NCBI RefSeq assembly: GCF_014898055.3
Contig: NW_023602073.1
Span: forward strand, 81,200,678 to 81,264,677
DNA length: 64,000 nucleotides
From: Talpa occidentalis
Lineage: Eukaryota > Chordata > Mammalia > Eulipotyphla > Talpidae
Direction of reading: 5' to 3'
The position numbers and the translations under genes are program-made. Below are positions 12,833 to 25,259 of the stretch, piece by piece (positions within the stretch are counted from its first letter, which is position 1; each line of letters opens with the position of its first letter). Under the pieces are notes generated by a model. That model saw nothing but the letters and a program-made list of their open reading frames with translations. It was not told where the DNA came from and ran no database searches.

Positions 12833-14690
12833 ATAAAAAGTACTATGTATTACAACCATTATAATTTTGTGAAACAGTAACTGATTTCTAGTGGTACCTG
12901 AATTTATTTTACCATCTTTCAAAGATTCAGAAATTCATGAGACAACTGAAAATATAATTTCATGGCCATTTTAAGAATTCACCATCTGGAGTTTTCAGAC
13001 ACTATATAATAGTAAATAATTCTTTGCTAAAAAGGAAGAGTAATTAATGTTTATAGATTTCTTAGCACTGTATCCAGCATATAGGAAAATATTTAATTAT
13101 ATAAATATATTTTGAATAGGAAACTCTAGGGGGTAACTGTCTCTTTAACCCTAGCTCTTATATCCATACATTTTCCCATTTTAATCACAAATCTAAAAAA
13201 TATGGACCCACAGTAACATTACATTATAATTTCTTCAATTTATCTGAATTAAAAATTTTAACATACTGACACCAAATGACAAAAAAAATTATTTTTCACA
13301 TTCCCTCTCAGGTACAAATTCCCATATACCATCCTATTCAATAACACCAATTATTGTCAAACTCAGATTAATGGCTGAAATTTCAAGTTACAATAATGTC
13401 TCAGATTCTGAGGGAAATAGTTGAGGCATTGAATGTGTTTCAAATATCTTGGTTTCTTGAGAAAACAGATACTAAAGATGTCACTACACTCAAAATCAAG
13501 TCATCAGTCTTTTGCCCCATTCTAGTATAGAATGGAACAAATTCCAAGTGTCCCCCAAAGTAATTATTATTTGTAGTCAAGATGCATTAGGCTGCAGTAG
13601 CTAGTTGTTCATAAAAGGTCTCAATGCAGTGGAGCAAAGTATAGGAGGAGTAACTCTTGTTGGATAAGCCAAACGGCCAGCTACCTATCTTCTAGCAGCT
13701 ATCAGGATAAAATAACAAAAAATAGAATTACAAAGCATGGTTACAATAGCATATTAAAGAAAATATTGTCATATGTTTCCAATGATTTTTAAAAAGTCAT
13801 AGTTAACATCATGCTAATAAAAAATTTATGTAAAACAAAAGAAAAATTGGATTTCAAGAACTTAGCGAAAACTCTTATCTCCATCCAATTAATAAAAAGT
13901 TCTATAATGAAATTATAACTTTCATCATTTATTATTTCCATTAAAAGAGGATTCTGACCTTATCAGCTCAATGTATAATTTAGAATTTAAGTCGTTAAAT
14001 TGAATCTTTATATGGTCACTCAAGCCAGGTTTATATTGAAGTGAGCAATAGCACGCAGAGGATAATAGGCATCATTACTCGAACTCTTTCCTCCAGGATA
14101 ATTTTGTTGGTGATCACATGGTTGATGTAATATTTATGGCCGGTGTGATCCATCAAATTAGCTAATGTAATTCTGCCCTAATTTAAACAATTTCATTCAA
14201 AATATATTTTTTCTATATTAACCTATTGCATCAACTTCCATTAAAGTAGAAAAGAAATGTTAATCAGAAAGTCCCAAATCTATGTGTACTACATTAGCGT
14301 GATGTAAGAATGTTTAATATAATATTTATATCTACCAAAGCAGGCCTTTTCTAAAATTTAAAGAGTAAATATTCTAAGACATAGTAACAGTCACAAGACT
14401 GTATCAATTCCACTTTCCATAGTGCTAATATGTTGCATTGTGCTTGAATGTGTAAGCTAGTACTAGTGTAAGTGAATCTCACTTAGGGAGTCTACACAAA
14501 GATGTTAAACCAATACCTCAACAAAAGGAAATAAAATAAGCAATTGATTATAAAAAGCATTTAGACTATTGAAAAGTTGTGGAAAAGGCCATGAGATTTC
14601 ATAAATCGAAAACACAATCACTTGTGTAAAAAAGTAGAACCATTACTAAATTTCTTTTTGACATTCAGAATTATCTAGATTTATATGTTA
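12833..14690. other. Non-coding stretch, no gene seen
   Basis: AT-rich, no long open frame, no repeat I can name. Confidence 0.55.
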
Positions 14691-14708
14691 GTAAATATTA
14701 AACATACA

Positions 14709-14978
14709 GGGCCTCCCCTGCTGGCGCAGGCGGTTGAGTGCAGCACTATGAAGCTGTCCGCAGCCTCTGCAGTGCTGGTTGAATCTGAGGCGGCTGGCGA
14801 GAGTCCCACATGGTGCAGCAGACCTCTCCTGTCTCACCCGCTGCTCCCCTCAGCAGTGTATTTCATCAGTCTGCCTGTTCTGTCCCCCGCTCTGTCTCTG
14901 GTGAATCCTCTCACCCTCCCGCACATCTGGCCTGTCCCCCAGTTCTTGTATAAATAAATCAATCAATCTTTAAAAAAT
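14709..14978 (+). mobile_element. tRNA-derived SINE, older type
   Basis: GGGCCTCCCCTGCTGGCGCAG head with the longer CAGGCGGTTGAG loop, a body reading CCTGTCTCACCCGCTGCTCC and an end TCTGGCCTGTCCCCCAGTTC, then a (TAAA)/(TCAA) tail. Flanked by ATATTAAACATACA at 14695-14708 and 14979-14992. This subfamily differs from the young type in head loop and 3-prime body. Confidence 0.94.
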
Positions 14979-14992
14979 ATATTAAACATACA

Positions 14993-15487
14993 AAGAATAA
15001 AGAAATATACAAGGTAATATTTTCTTCAGGAATGACAGCATGGATACTGGAAAAGTGGGATATTCAAAGAAGCAGTGCCCCCTCTGACATAATCATAAAC
15101 TGGTAAAAATAAACAGAATAAAACATTTTGGAACTGTAAGATCTAATCCAAAATTTTCACCAACTGGAAAACTACTTAATGAAGAAAAAGGCAGCTGATT
15201 TTTAGTGAGACACTATTTTGATATTTTCAATTTACTTGCCTACTATCGTCTATTTCCCAGCATGGTGGTGGGGAATGTGGCATGGTGGACAATATTACTG
15301 GTGTGTGTTACTAGTTCCAGAGAACTTATGTGGACCTTCTTCTTAGAATATTGTGCTTGTGCATTTGATTTGTCTGCAGCTCCTTCAGGGGCCAGCACAG
15401 CACAGACATGGTCCATTCTTTTGCTCCATCCTCCCTACCCTCCTCAAGCTAGACTAGTTTACCTACCAGTAACCTCTGTTGAAAGGT
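14993..15487. other. Non-coding stretch, no gene seen
   Basis: No repeat recognised. A 114-codon open frame (15205-15549) runs into the T/G-rich tract and has no identifiable domain. Confidence 0.45.
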
Positions 15488-15545
15488 TTTGTTTTGTGAG
15501 GTTTTTTGTTTGTTTTTTGGGTTGTTTGGTTTGTTTGTTTGATTT
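15488..15545. repeat. TTTG-rich simple repeat
   Basis: Imperfect run of GTTT/TTTG units, probably an expanded and mutated poly(A) tail, seen on the opposite strand, of the minus-strand L1 that follows. Confidence 0.75.
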
Positions 15546-15559
15546 TTGAGCAAATATGA

Positions 15560-16150
15560 TTTACACACTGTGTGTGTTTTCAGAATATGTTTACACCTAC
15601 TTTCAAATGTATGATACCATAGCAGTCCTGCCACCAGAGTGCAAATAATCCTCTATCATAATCAAAGTAACCCTCTACTCTTTGCTCTGGTGGGCCCCTT
15701 CCCACCAACTCCCTTTCCTTCTGGTAACCTCAGTTATGTCTAAAGAAATCAGGGATTTATTTTTTTTTGTGCTTTTGTTGACTTTGTTTCTTTATGTTTT
15801 GCATCTGAGTAAAACCATCAGTTATGTCTTTCTCCTCCAGACAGACATATTTCACTTAGCATAATCACCTCAAATTTCATCCATGTTGTCCCAAATGGCA
15901 ACATTTCATTTTGTGTAACTGCATAGTATGCCATTGTGTGTGTGTGTGTGTGTGTATAAAACACATCTTTATATAATCATCTATCTATGAGCACTTTGGT
16001 TGTTTCCATATTTTTGTTATTGCAAATAATGCTACAATGAATATAAGGATTCCTATATCTTTTTGAATTAATGTTTTCACATTCTTCAATTAGATACATA
16101 AAATTGCTGGATCATAAGGTTCTATTTTTACCTCAAAAATGTTTTCCAAA
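15560..16150 (-). mobile_element. Old LINE-1 3-prime end
   Basis: On the plus strand it shows the complement of the ORF2 end: TCACTTAGCATAATCACC, TTCATCCATGTTGTCC, TGCATAGTATGCCATTGTG, TTTGGTTGTTTCCATATTT, AATGCTACAATGAATATA and AATTGCTGGATCATAAGG. Highly diverged. A (TG)n microsatellite has grown at about 15936-15954 where the L1 word TGTGTATATA normally lies. Confidence 0.85.
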
Positions 16151-16304
16151 ATGGTTGAGCAAAAGTGATATGATAAAATGATTGTCTATGAATAAAATCT
16201 ATGCATTGCGTAATTTCAGCATATCAATGTAGTGATTTGCATAGTGTTTATGTAGCTGTGTCCTTTAATTACATATTAAACATACTTAAAATATATATTA
16301 AAAA

Positions 16305-16500
16305 AATAAAACCTACCTTCCTTCAAACTTAGTTCAAATGATACCTTCTACAAAAAGCCTTTCTTTATAGTCTCCATCCCCTTTCATGCAATTACTTATA
16401 ATATTCTAGAACATTTGCTAATGAACGGTACTATCCATTTGTATATGGAGTATATATCTCAGGGCTTTATCTGTAGTAGCACTCAATAAATGTTGGCAAA
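16305..16500 (+). mobile_element. L2 LINE 3-prime end relic
   Basis: TTCAAATGATACCTTCTACA / AAAAGCCTTTCTTTATAG resembles the L2 words for CAAATGTCACCTCC / AGGAAGCCTTCCCTGA. The segment ends in GCACTCAATAAATGTTGG, the typical L2 terminus. Confidence 0.75.
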
Positions 16501-16959
16501 AGGAACAAACAAATAACAATTATAAAAATATATTAACTTTTCAAAGGATGGTGGGATATAATGTTAACAATTGAGAGAAAGAGAAAGGGAGAGAGACTAA
16601 GAATGTTGTAAAATGATGAGTAAAATATAAATGAAAAATATAAATGGTGTTATTTGTGCCATTTTCCCACATCACCTTAACACACATATTCTTGTATTCT
16701 GTCAATCTAATCTGCTGATCTATGAAGTTAAGCCTTTGTAGCACTGTTCACTTTCTTGATTTTATATACTTTGATTTTAATGACTTCCAAACCCATATAT
16801 TCATTCCAGGCTTTGTTCCTTATCATTCCACTTCTCTAACTCTTTGGAGTCACAATCACTTCAAATTTAACAATCAATTCATTGATTTAACAATATTTAA
16901 CAAATTTCTTTATGTCAGGCACTAGGAATATATTAGTAAACTAGATAGTTTTATGAAAA

Positions 16960-17600
16960 TTCAGATCACTAGTTAACCATCTTGTTATTTCACTTTCAGG
17001 TCTTCTTTTGCTAAAATCTGTACCCTATAAAATCACCCAGAAATTTAGGAGTTGTTCTAGATTTTATACTTTATCTTCTTCTATGGGCATTTTATTACAA
17101 AGTTGTGTCAGTTTCATTTCCTAACAGTTTTCTGCCTTGTCGTCCTACCACTTATCTCCTTACATCCCTATAATTTTTGACATAATTTACACTAATTCTC
17201 TGTCTGGACTTTCTCGGTATCCTAAGAAAATATGCATTAGGTCCATGTAATATAAAGCAATGTTTATAGTATTAGTTTAAATAAAGAATGTCATATACTA
17301 AGTTCTTTTATACCTTTTCCCAAATATCATTTTCCTAGTTATATCTTTCCTGGTCACCCTTTTTAAATCTCCCTACCTCACATGTATTCATTCTCTTGCT
17401 TATCATTTTATTATTAATATTATTTGTAATCATCTCGCTAACTATTCTATATTAAATTTATTTCTCTTGACTAGTGGTATTCCTCTCCTTTATACTATAG
17501 GGAGATACAGGGGTTTATTGACTCTTTCACTCATTAGTGAGCACCCAGTGCTTAGAACAGTGCCTGGTATATTATAGCAACTTAAATACATGTAAATTAC
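16960..17600 (+). mobile_element. L2 LINE 3-prime UTR relic
   Basis: AAATTTAGGAGTTGTTCTAG near 17040 and GCTTAGAACAGTGCCTGG near 17550, followed by TATATTATAGCAACTTAAAT, match the order of the L2 3-prime UTR. Diverged and possibly interrupted at about 17250-17320. Confidence 0.65.
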
Positions 17601-18834
17601 AAAGTATTTAAAGGAGGGTTACTTTGGATGAATAGTGGAGGGGAAACAAGAACAGTGACTATTTTCTTCTCCAAACCTTATACTTCTCAGGAATATTGAG
17701 AATTGTAAAATTATTTCCAGTGAAATGAACAACTTTAAAGATTGCACATTCCCTGGAGTAATCTGTATTGCTATGCATCTAAAGACTAACTATCAAATAA
17801 ATAGCATAACATGAATATATAAAGAATACCATTTATCATATGATATTTGTAATAATAAAAATGAAGTTATGCCAACCTAGCAAAATTTATGAAATAAATA
17901 TCTAGAAAACATCTTATTAAATATCTATGAATATAGGTTGATCTAAGAATAACTATTGGGAGGGAGCAGATAAGAGGAATTATTTAAAAGCTTATTAAAT
18001 GAAGTACATTTTTATTGATGGACAGATGAAAATGAATTTCAAGTAAAGAGAACAGTGGGATTGATGCCAACAAGATGTGATAATGTATATCACATTCAAA
18101 GAAGGAATTTTCATTTTCCAAATTAGGAATATTTATTCACCAAACAAGTATGTGTAACACACACAATAAGTGAGATAGTAGTTCTTCACTGATATAACCA
18201 CTGGTGATAGCTGTATATTATCATACATTACTATGCTTGTTAGTATACATACTAGTATATGAAGTAATATACAGCTTTATATATATATGTATACAGCTTT
18301 ATATATGTTTTATATGTAATATGTATATATATAAAGCTGTATATTACAGTGGGTAAAAATTAATTACTATATTTCTCTTAAATTCATGCTTATAGTATTT
18401 CTATTGTATAAGAAAATGAGGCCAATTATTAAATATATTTGTACATCCTACTCAGGAAAATCGTCTGCATGAAGTCTGATCATTCTGTTACATTAAAAGC
18501 ACTAAACATTTTGGTGCATAGTACATTCTAGATACAATGGTTCTAAGTAAAAGAAAAAGCAAAGCTCTGCTCCACAGAATACATTATTGTGGATTTCCAA
18601 AGGTAGAAGGTAAGAAACATTCATATTCTACAGCATGTGGTCCTTTTCTTTCTAATTCATCAGAAGGGTAAAATGGTAGCATTATATAATTTTGCTTTTA
18701 TTTGTATCTGTACTCTCAAAAGAATACTTCAAACATAATTGAAAATGTACTCAAAACCCCCAAAGATGAATTTTTGTGAAAATTTGGACATATTTGGAGA
18801 TTTAACTTAATTAGTTTGATAACTAGTTTGAGGT
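17601..18834. other. Non-coding stretch, no gene seen
   Basis: AT-rich sequence. The one ordered structure is the inverted repeat at 18264-18347, listed separately. Confidence 0.5.
18264..18347. repeat. Perfect 24-bp AT-rich inverted repeat
   Basis: The left arm 18264-18287 (GTAATATACAGCTTTATATA...) and right arm 18324-18347 are exact reverse complements separated by 36 nt. A third partial copy of ATACAGCTTTATATAT sits in the spacer (about 18291-18306). Such sequence can extrude as a hairpin or cruciform. Confidence 0.93.
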
Positions 18835-18985
18835 TCATTGCCAAATATTAGTTGTGTGAGTTTAGGCAAGTTAGCCTTTCTCAGTTCAATTTATTCATTT
18901 TAAACAGGAATATAAAAGTCTCTTAACTCACAGGATTGTTTTGCAATTCAGAAAAGTGATCCATTACGATCTTTAGAGGAAAGCA
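18835..18985 (+). mobile_element. MIR SINE relic, probable
   Basis: AGTTGTGTGAGTTTAGGCAA / GTTAGCCTTTCTCAGTTCAA follows the MIR core order (TGTGTGACCTTGGGCAAG / TCTGAGCCTCAGTTTCC), then AGGAATATAAAAGTC and ACAGGATTGTTTTGCAA. Diverged and partial. Confidence 0.65.
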
Positions 18986-19189
18986 TATTAACTACCACTC
19001 AACAAATGCCAAATGTTATTAGTAGTTTCTTTGTTTTTAGCAGAAGATCCCTTTCCGATAGCAGGGTTAAGACCGCAATGATTATCTGTCATAACTATAA
19101 AACATACATGCTTTCAGAATATTAACTCTTTAAAATATTATAGACAGCAAAACAAATCCTCCATGTATTCATAATCAATTCCAAGTTCC

Positions 19190-20800
19190 AAGTTGAAGAG
19201 ATCATCACCAAAATAATGGAGTAGGAGAACCCAGCCTCTGTCCCCCCACAGAGATGAACAATTAGACAGCTATCTGTGAACAAAAACAGCTCTGGGACAA
19301 AATTGCATGTCTATTTAAGAAACCTCAGCAATGCACTGGATGAAAAAATATAATAACTGCTCAAAAAGGGAAGGAAGTACCGCTTCATCTTGCCAGCATC
19401 AATCTACCCCAGGCTGGAAGAGCTCATGTCCATAAGGGAGCTCCCCAGCTAGAAGGAGTTCCTTCCCCTTATAAGGAAAGAAGAGAAGGAGGAGCAGTCA
19501 GCTTTCTGGTCTCTGGGGGCACTTCTCACATCTGCTTTGGTTTCTCCCCACCCAGAGACCAGCAAGAGTGATATATATGGAAATTGTTAGGAAGAAGGAA
19601 GCAAAGGGTCTTCCAATATCAATCAGCCAAGTAGTAGGAATGACTGCAGAGAAAAGAGTTTAACCACTGAAAGAGCAAAAAGCCAGCACAGCTGCTTCAA
19701 ACCCACTGCATAATTGCCCTTTTAATATTAACTTCTCACTGGTACTCACATTCCAGACATCAGGCACTTAAATCCTTAACTATGGCCTCCCTTGACCTCT
19801 GCATGTACCTGGGATCCACACTTGTAACCAGCCCAGACTTCTGCAGCTGTGAGGACACAAGATTAACCCGCACCTCTGTGGGCATGCTTGGGGCAAGCCC
19901 CTCAGCTGTACACTTGCACGTTGCCACTCTGATTCTTAACTCTGGCCACTACTGCTAAGCACTACAGCAAGCTCTTACAGATAAGGCCCCATAGCTACTT
20001 CTGGGGTCATATACTGCCCTATCTCTGCTCTGCCAATACCACTGGACTCACCCACAGCTAGCTCCCTCAGCTATGCACCTAAACAACTCAGTCTTAAACC
20101 TCTACACCAGCTTCCACTGCTATGCACCTATGGTAAGACCCTGTGATCACAGTAGTGCACACCAGAAGTCAGAAGTCAGAGCCCCCACAAATGCTTGTGG
20201 ACCAGACTCCAATCCTGTGTCCTGTCAAATATCAGTCACTCAAGTCCCTACCTATGACCTGCTTCACTGGAGTCAGCTACATCTAGTCCAATCAGATGTT
20301 CACCACACATCTGGCCAACTCCCTTCACAGCCTCCTCTGTTGTGTACACATCCATGAGAAACTTGCATCCAGAGTTCATCCAACAGCCAGGATCTCTGCA
20401 GCTTCTTGTGAGTCCAGCTTTTACCCTGTTACCTGCCACCAGTATACACAGTTTGGCATACTTGCAACTAGCCCCACCAACTTTGCAAGTGACCCAGCTG
20501 GCCTGATTCCCATCACTGGCCTCTACCATTGTACATGCACCTGAGAAAAGACCCTGTGGCCACAGATATGCAAACTTTCAGGGACCCCACAGATCCAATG
20601 TACCCATAGTCGGCCCTAACACTTGTAGTGACCTGGCCCAGGCCACTTTATGTGTATCTGCAGCTACAGCTAAGTGTTTATGTGGTCTCTAGCTATGGAC
20701 CTGGGGGACCTCTGTGAATCCTAACAGTCTAGTAACCACCAGGGTTAATGACTTCCAGCAACCCACCAAGGACCTTGCACTTGTCAATCTTGGGGAATGC
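19190..20800 (+). mobile_element. Probable L1M-type 5-prime region
   Basis: GC-richer than its surroundings, opening with AATAATGGAGTAGGAGAACC / CAGCCTCTGTCCCCCCACAG and AGACAGCTATCTGTGAAC, then a long C/T/A-rich stretch with no coding signal. This resembles the 5-prime UTR of ancient L1M elements as I remember it. The downstream match to L1 ORF2 from about 20830 on the same strand supports this. Open frames around 20073-20544 occur on both strands and are not protein-like. Confidence 0.5.
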
Positions 20801-20829
20801 AGCAAAATCAGTGATAAGAAAGAAGTTGA

Positions 20830-22320
20830 TAAAGAAAAGTACCTTCTTTGGGAAAAAAGAAAGATCTCAAATAAATGACAAAAATTTATACATCAAGAAA
20901 ATAGAATGAGAACAATTGAAACCCAAAGTTAGAAGGAATAAAGAGATAACAAAGATTGGAAAAGAAATGAATAAAATAAAGAATAAAAACATAGGCAAGA
21001 TCAGCAAAACTAATAGTTGATATTTGAAAAGTGATAAAACTTTAAACTTACCAAGAAAAAATGACAGCTATAAATTAAAGAGTTTGATCTTTAATTGATC
21101 AAAGTTTGATCTTCAATTGATCTTTGAAAGATTAATTTAAAGTTGATTAAATATTTGATATAAAAACCGAAAACCATAAAATATTGAAAAGAAAATATAG
21201 GTGATATACTACTAGATATCAACCACAGATATATATATACACATGGGAACACAACCCCTGTGGCAAAGGAAAGAAAGGCAGAAATAATTATGATGACATC
21301 AAATTAAAAACTTTTGTACCTCAAAAAAAAAAAAAGAAAAAACGACCACAACCGTAAAAGGGCAAAGTATGAACTGGCAAAAGATTTCTGCACATCACAT
21401 ATGTGACAGAAGGTTCATTTACAAAATATGTAAAGAGCTCATGCAACTCAACAATAAGAAAAAAATAAAACCCAAGCAAAACATGGACACTTCTCCAAGG
21501 CATAGACAATAGAAACTTCTCCAAAAACAATCAGTTGGTCTTTGGACAAATGAAAAAAATGTTCAAATTCTCATTATAAGGGAAATGCAAAGCAAAACCA
21601 CACCTCTCACACCGTGAAAATGATCTGAATCAAAAATAATGGAAACAATATTGACTGGGACATAGAATAAAAGGAAAATCAATCCAAAATTGGAGAGAAT
21701 TTAATCCAGTGCATCCTCTAAGGAAAACTGTATGGAGATACTTTAACAAAATAAAAATGGAAATTCCATATAATCAGTATTATCACTTCTAGATATTTAC
21801 CCAAAGAATATGAAAACTCAAAAACAAAAATATGTATGGACTACTATGTTCCTATCAGTCTATATTCTCAAAAGCAAAGTTGTGGAACCAACCTAAGTGT
21901 CCAATGACAGATGACTGGATAAATAAATCAGGCCATGTATGCTTAATGGAGTACTACTCAGCTATTTAAAAAGATGAAATTTTGCCTTTGAGGACAAAAT
22001 GGATGGATCTTGAAGAAATTATGCTTAATGAAATAAGTCAGAAAATGAAGGACAGATAACAGATGGTTTCACTACTTGTGCAATATAAATGTCCAAAGAA
22101 AACAAGCTGGCAAAGCACAGCAAAAATATTTCTTAGACTCTGAAAATTTTACTGATTACCAGAGGGGAAGCAGGAGAAGGGGTAGAAGAAGGAAGAGGAT
22201 GGACAACTGCAGAGGAATTTTTTGTTTGGGATGAGAGAAGCATGTGTACACATGGTGGTATGAAAATGTACCCCTAAAAAAGATATATTTAAATGACTAA
22301 CAAATTAATAAAATTTGAAG
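20830..22320 (+). mobile_element. Old LINE-1, ORF2 fragments and 3-prime end
   Basis: 20930-21070 matches mid-ORF2 words (AGATAACAAAGATTGG..., AGCAAAACTAATAGTTG). 21200-22320 matches the ORF2 end in order: ATCAAATTAAAAACTTTTGT, AAGAGCTCATGCAACTCAAC, GGGAAATGCAAAGCAAAACC, GATGACTGGATAAATAAATC, GAGTACTACTCAGCTATTTA, then a 3-prime UTR. Most of ORF2 between the two parts is missing. Confidence 0.85.
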
Positions 22321-22536
22321 ATTACAGTGAGAAAAGAGAAAAGATGGTTGATCTGTTTTCAAGCCTCTTAAACTTAGTGAACTTTATTTTGTATCCCAAC
22401 AAGTGATCTATGTTTGCTTAAAAATGTTCTGTATGCACTTAACAAGAATGTATATTTTGCTGTTTTCAGATGGAGTGTTCTGTAATTATCTGTTGAGTCC
22501 ATCTGATCTAATGTACTGTTTAAGACTGATATTTTT

Positions 22537-22815
22537 GGGTCTCCCTGGTGGTACAGGGTTAAAGTCTCCATGCTATCAAGTTATCACCAGCCACCGCAGC
22601 ATGAGTTCAATCCCGGCCAGGGAGCTGACCCACGTGGTGAAGCAGACCTCTCCAGTCTCTTCGCTGTTCCCCTCAGCAGTGTATTTCAGTAGATCTGCTT
22701 GTTCTGCGCCCAACTTTGTCTCTGGTGAGTCCTCTCACCACCCCCCCCCCGCCCATACTTCTGACTTACACCCTAGTTCTTATATGCATAAATAAATAAA
22801 TAATAAATCTTTATG
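22537..22815 (+). mobile_element. tRNA-derived SINE, oldest type seen here
   Basis: GGGTCTCCCTGGTGGTACAG head, B-box-like GAGTTCAATCCCGG, body CCTCAGCAGTGTATTTCAG and an end CTTATATGCATAAATAAA. A C-homopolymer (about 22741-22751) has expanded in the body. CpG sites are mostly decayed. Its tail faces the tail of the next SINE. Confidence 0.9.
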
Positions 22816-22821
22816 ATTTTT

Positions 22822-23090
22822 TAATTTTTTAAAAGATTTATTTATGCATACAAAAGCTGGGGTACAGGCCAGAGATGTTGGGGAGGGGTGAGAGGACTCA
22901 CCAGAGACAGATTGGGGAGCAGAATAGGCGATTGACTGAAATGCACTGCTGAGGGGAGCAGCTGGAGAGACAGAAGAGGTCTGCGGTGCCATGTGGGTTA
23001 ACTCCTTGGCCAGGGATTGAACTTGTGCTGCAATAGCTGCTGATAACTTCACAGTGCTGAGACTTAAGCCTTGTGCCACTAGGAAAGCCC
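22822..23090 (-). mobile_element. tRNA-derived SINE, oldest type, inverted
   Basis: Complement of the same SINE: starts with TTTTAAAAGATTTATTTATG (tail) and ends GTGCCACTAGGAAAGCCC (head). Separated by only a few bases from the plus-strand SINE at 22537-22815, giving a tail-to-tail inverted pair. Confidence 0.9.
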
Positions 23091-24792
23091 TCTTTATATT
23101 TTTATTTAAATGGTTTCCATTGAGACAAAGCATGTTTTAAAATTCCCTATTATTATTTGTCCCTTAGATATCTTGATATTTGATTTATATATATTGGCGC
23201 TCCTATATTGGGTGCATATAACTTGATGATTGTTATAGCTTGCTAACAACTTGACCCCAATATGATTATGTAATATCCATCTTTGTTATTTCTATCTTTG
23301 TTTACATTCTATTTTGTCTGACATGAGTATAGCTATAGCATTTTTTTTCACTCTATTTGCATAGATTGTTTTTTTCCATCCTTTCACTTTCAATGTGAGT
23401 GTCCCTGTCTCCGAAGAATCTCTTGTAGGCAGCATATAGTTAGGCTTTAATCCATTCATTCACTCATGTCTTCTGATTGAAAATGTTTAGACCACTTACA
23501 TGTAAGGTTATAATTGATACGTATTTGTTGCCATTTTGCTAGTTGATTTCTGGTTTTATTCATAGACCTTCTACTTTCTTCTTTTTCTCTGTTCCCTTGA
23601 AGTTTCTCTCTTCCCTTAGTATTTTTCTTTAGTGGTTTAAGTTCCTTGCTCATCTTCTTTTGTATTTTTAAAGTAGTTTTTTTTTTTTTTTTGAGGCATG
23701 TGTTTACTGTAGGGTTCAGATATAAGATCCTGTATGTACATTAGTCTGTATTGATTTTATAGGTATTTTTATATTTGGAGAGTTTCCAAACTGCATTTCC
23801 ACATTCACATATTTTATCTTTTGATGTCTCATTTTACATCTTTATATTATGTAACTCCCTTGACTAATCTTTAGTTCCTTTTTGCTATGTTCATCTTTTA
23901 ACCTTTCCCCTGCATTGTAGGTGGTTAGTACATGCTTTTATTGTATCTTTTAAATGGAGATTTTTTTTTCCTTGTGTGATTTATTGCTTTTATATAGTCG
24001 TTTCAGTTTAGATGTGTCCTCTTAACATTTCATGCGGTGTTACTTTAGTGTATACCTCAATTTATTTAATAATTTTCCTCCTGGTAGACATTTAAGTTGC
24101 TTTCATTATTTTCGTAATTCAAAACAATGCATTATGCATTTTTTAATTATCTCCTGGTGTACATTTGGAAAAGGTTCTCAATTATATGTATCTTGCAACT
24201 GAATGCAAGGTTATAGGTATATGCCAACTGCATTTTTTTTAAGAAATATCAACTTTTTCCCAAAGTAATTGTGCCAGTTTATCCACCCATTAGTAGTAGT
24301 TAAGCATTCCCATTGTTCCAATATTCAATTAAAATTGGTATTATCAGACATTAAAGTTTTTGCTAATATTGTAGGTTTACATATTACCTTATTATAACTT
24401 TAATTTGCATTTCCTGATTATTAAAAAATATTCAACAGCTTTTCATATATTCACTAGCCATTAATGTCTTATATACTGTGAAATGTTAACACTTATTTCT
24501 TTTACCATTTTCTTTTGGTTTCTTTATCCAATGCAGTCATTTCAAAGGAATTCTTTTAATATCTTGGACAGCAAATATGGACCGAGGTATGAGTGGAAAA
24601 TATTTTGTTACAATTCTTTGATGGTGCCAATTACAGAAATTATTTTATGATCATATTTTTTCTTAAATAAAAAAGTCTATTGCTCTAGGTTTAGATGACT
24701 ATATAGAAATATTATAAACTCACTTCCCATGGACAAACCCAGTATAAAAGTATATTAGGAACAAATTCCTCTGATAAAATACTAAAAACTAG

Positions 24793-25066
24793 GGGCCTCT
24801 CCGGTGGCGCAGCGGTTGAGCGCTGGGTTGCGAAGCTGCCCGCAGCCTCTGCAGCGCCAGTTCGATACCCGGCTGCTCCCCGGCCACCGGAGGAGGGTCC
24901 TGCATGGCGCACAGACCTCTCCTGCTGCCCACTGCTCCCCTCAGCAGTGTAGTTCGGTCCTTCTGCCTGTTCTGCTCTCCGCTCTGGCTCTGGTGAATTC
25001 TCTCACCCTCCCGCGCTTCTGACTGTACCCAGTGCTTGTATAAATAAATGAATAAATCTTTAAAAA
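24793..25066 (+). mobile_element. tRNA-derived SINE, young type
   Basis: GGGCCTCTCCGGTGGCGCAG head, B box AGTTCGATACCC, CpG-rich body, tail TAAATAAATGAATAAATC. Perfect 17-bp target-site duplication AAAATACTAAAAACTAG at 24776-24792 and 25067-25083. Confidence 0.96.
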
Positions 25067-25259
25067 AAAATACTAAAAACTAGCTAAGCAACTCCAACAC
25101 ATTGCCCAAACAAGGAAGAAAAAAAAAATAAATAAAAGCAGATAGGAGAAGCTGAAATGTCACCTCATTTTAAACCATAGCACATAATCAGGAATGCACC
25201 CAACCCAAAGTTTCTGCTTAAGGCGCAAAAGATTTAAACTTCACATCAGGCACCCTAAC

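Larger units (their letters stand above)
22325..24540 (-). mobile_element. Old LINE-1 fragments in antisense, interrupted by two SINEs
   Basis: 22325-22536 and 23095-23670 read as antisense L1 ORF1/ORF2 5-prime sequence: TATCTGTTGAGTCCATCTGA, CTGACATGAGTATAGCTATA, CTCTTGTAGGCAGCATATAG, CTTACATGTAAGGTTATAAT. From about 24060 the sequence becomes antisense of an older L1 3-prime part (TTTAATTTGCATTTCCTGAT). The SINE pair at 22537-23090 interrupts the first part. Probably two L1 ages abutting. Confidence 0.75.

Noticed and set aside
20073..20544. Cluster of 82-94 codon frames on both strands
   Set aside because: Strand-symmetric openness in GC-richer leader-like sequence, with no conserved domain. 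Better explained as old L1 5-prime sequence.
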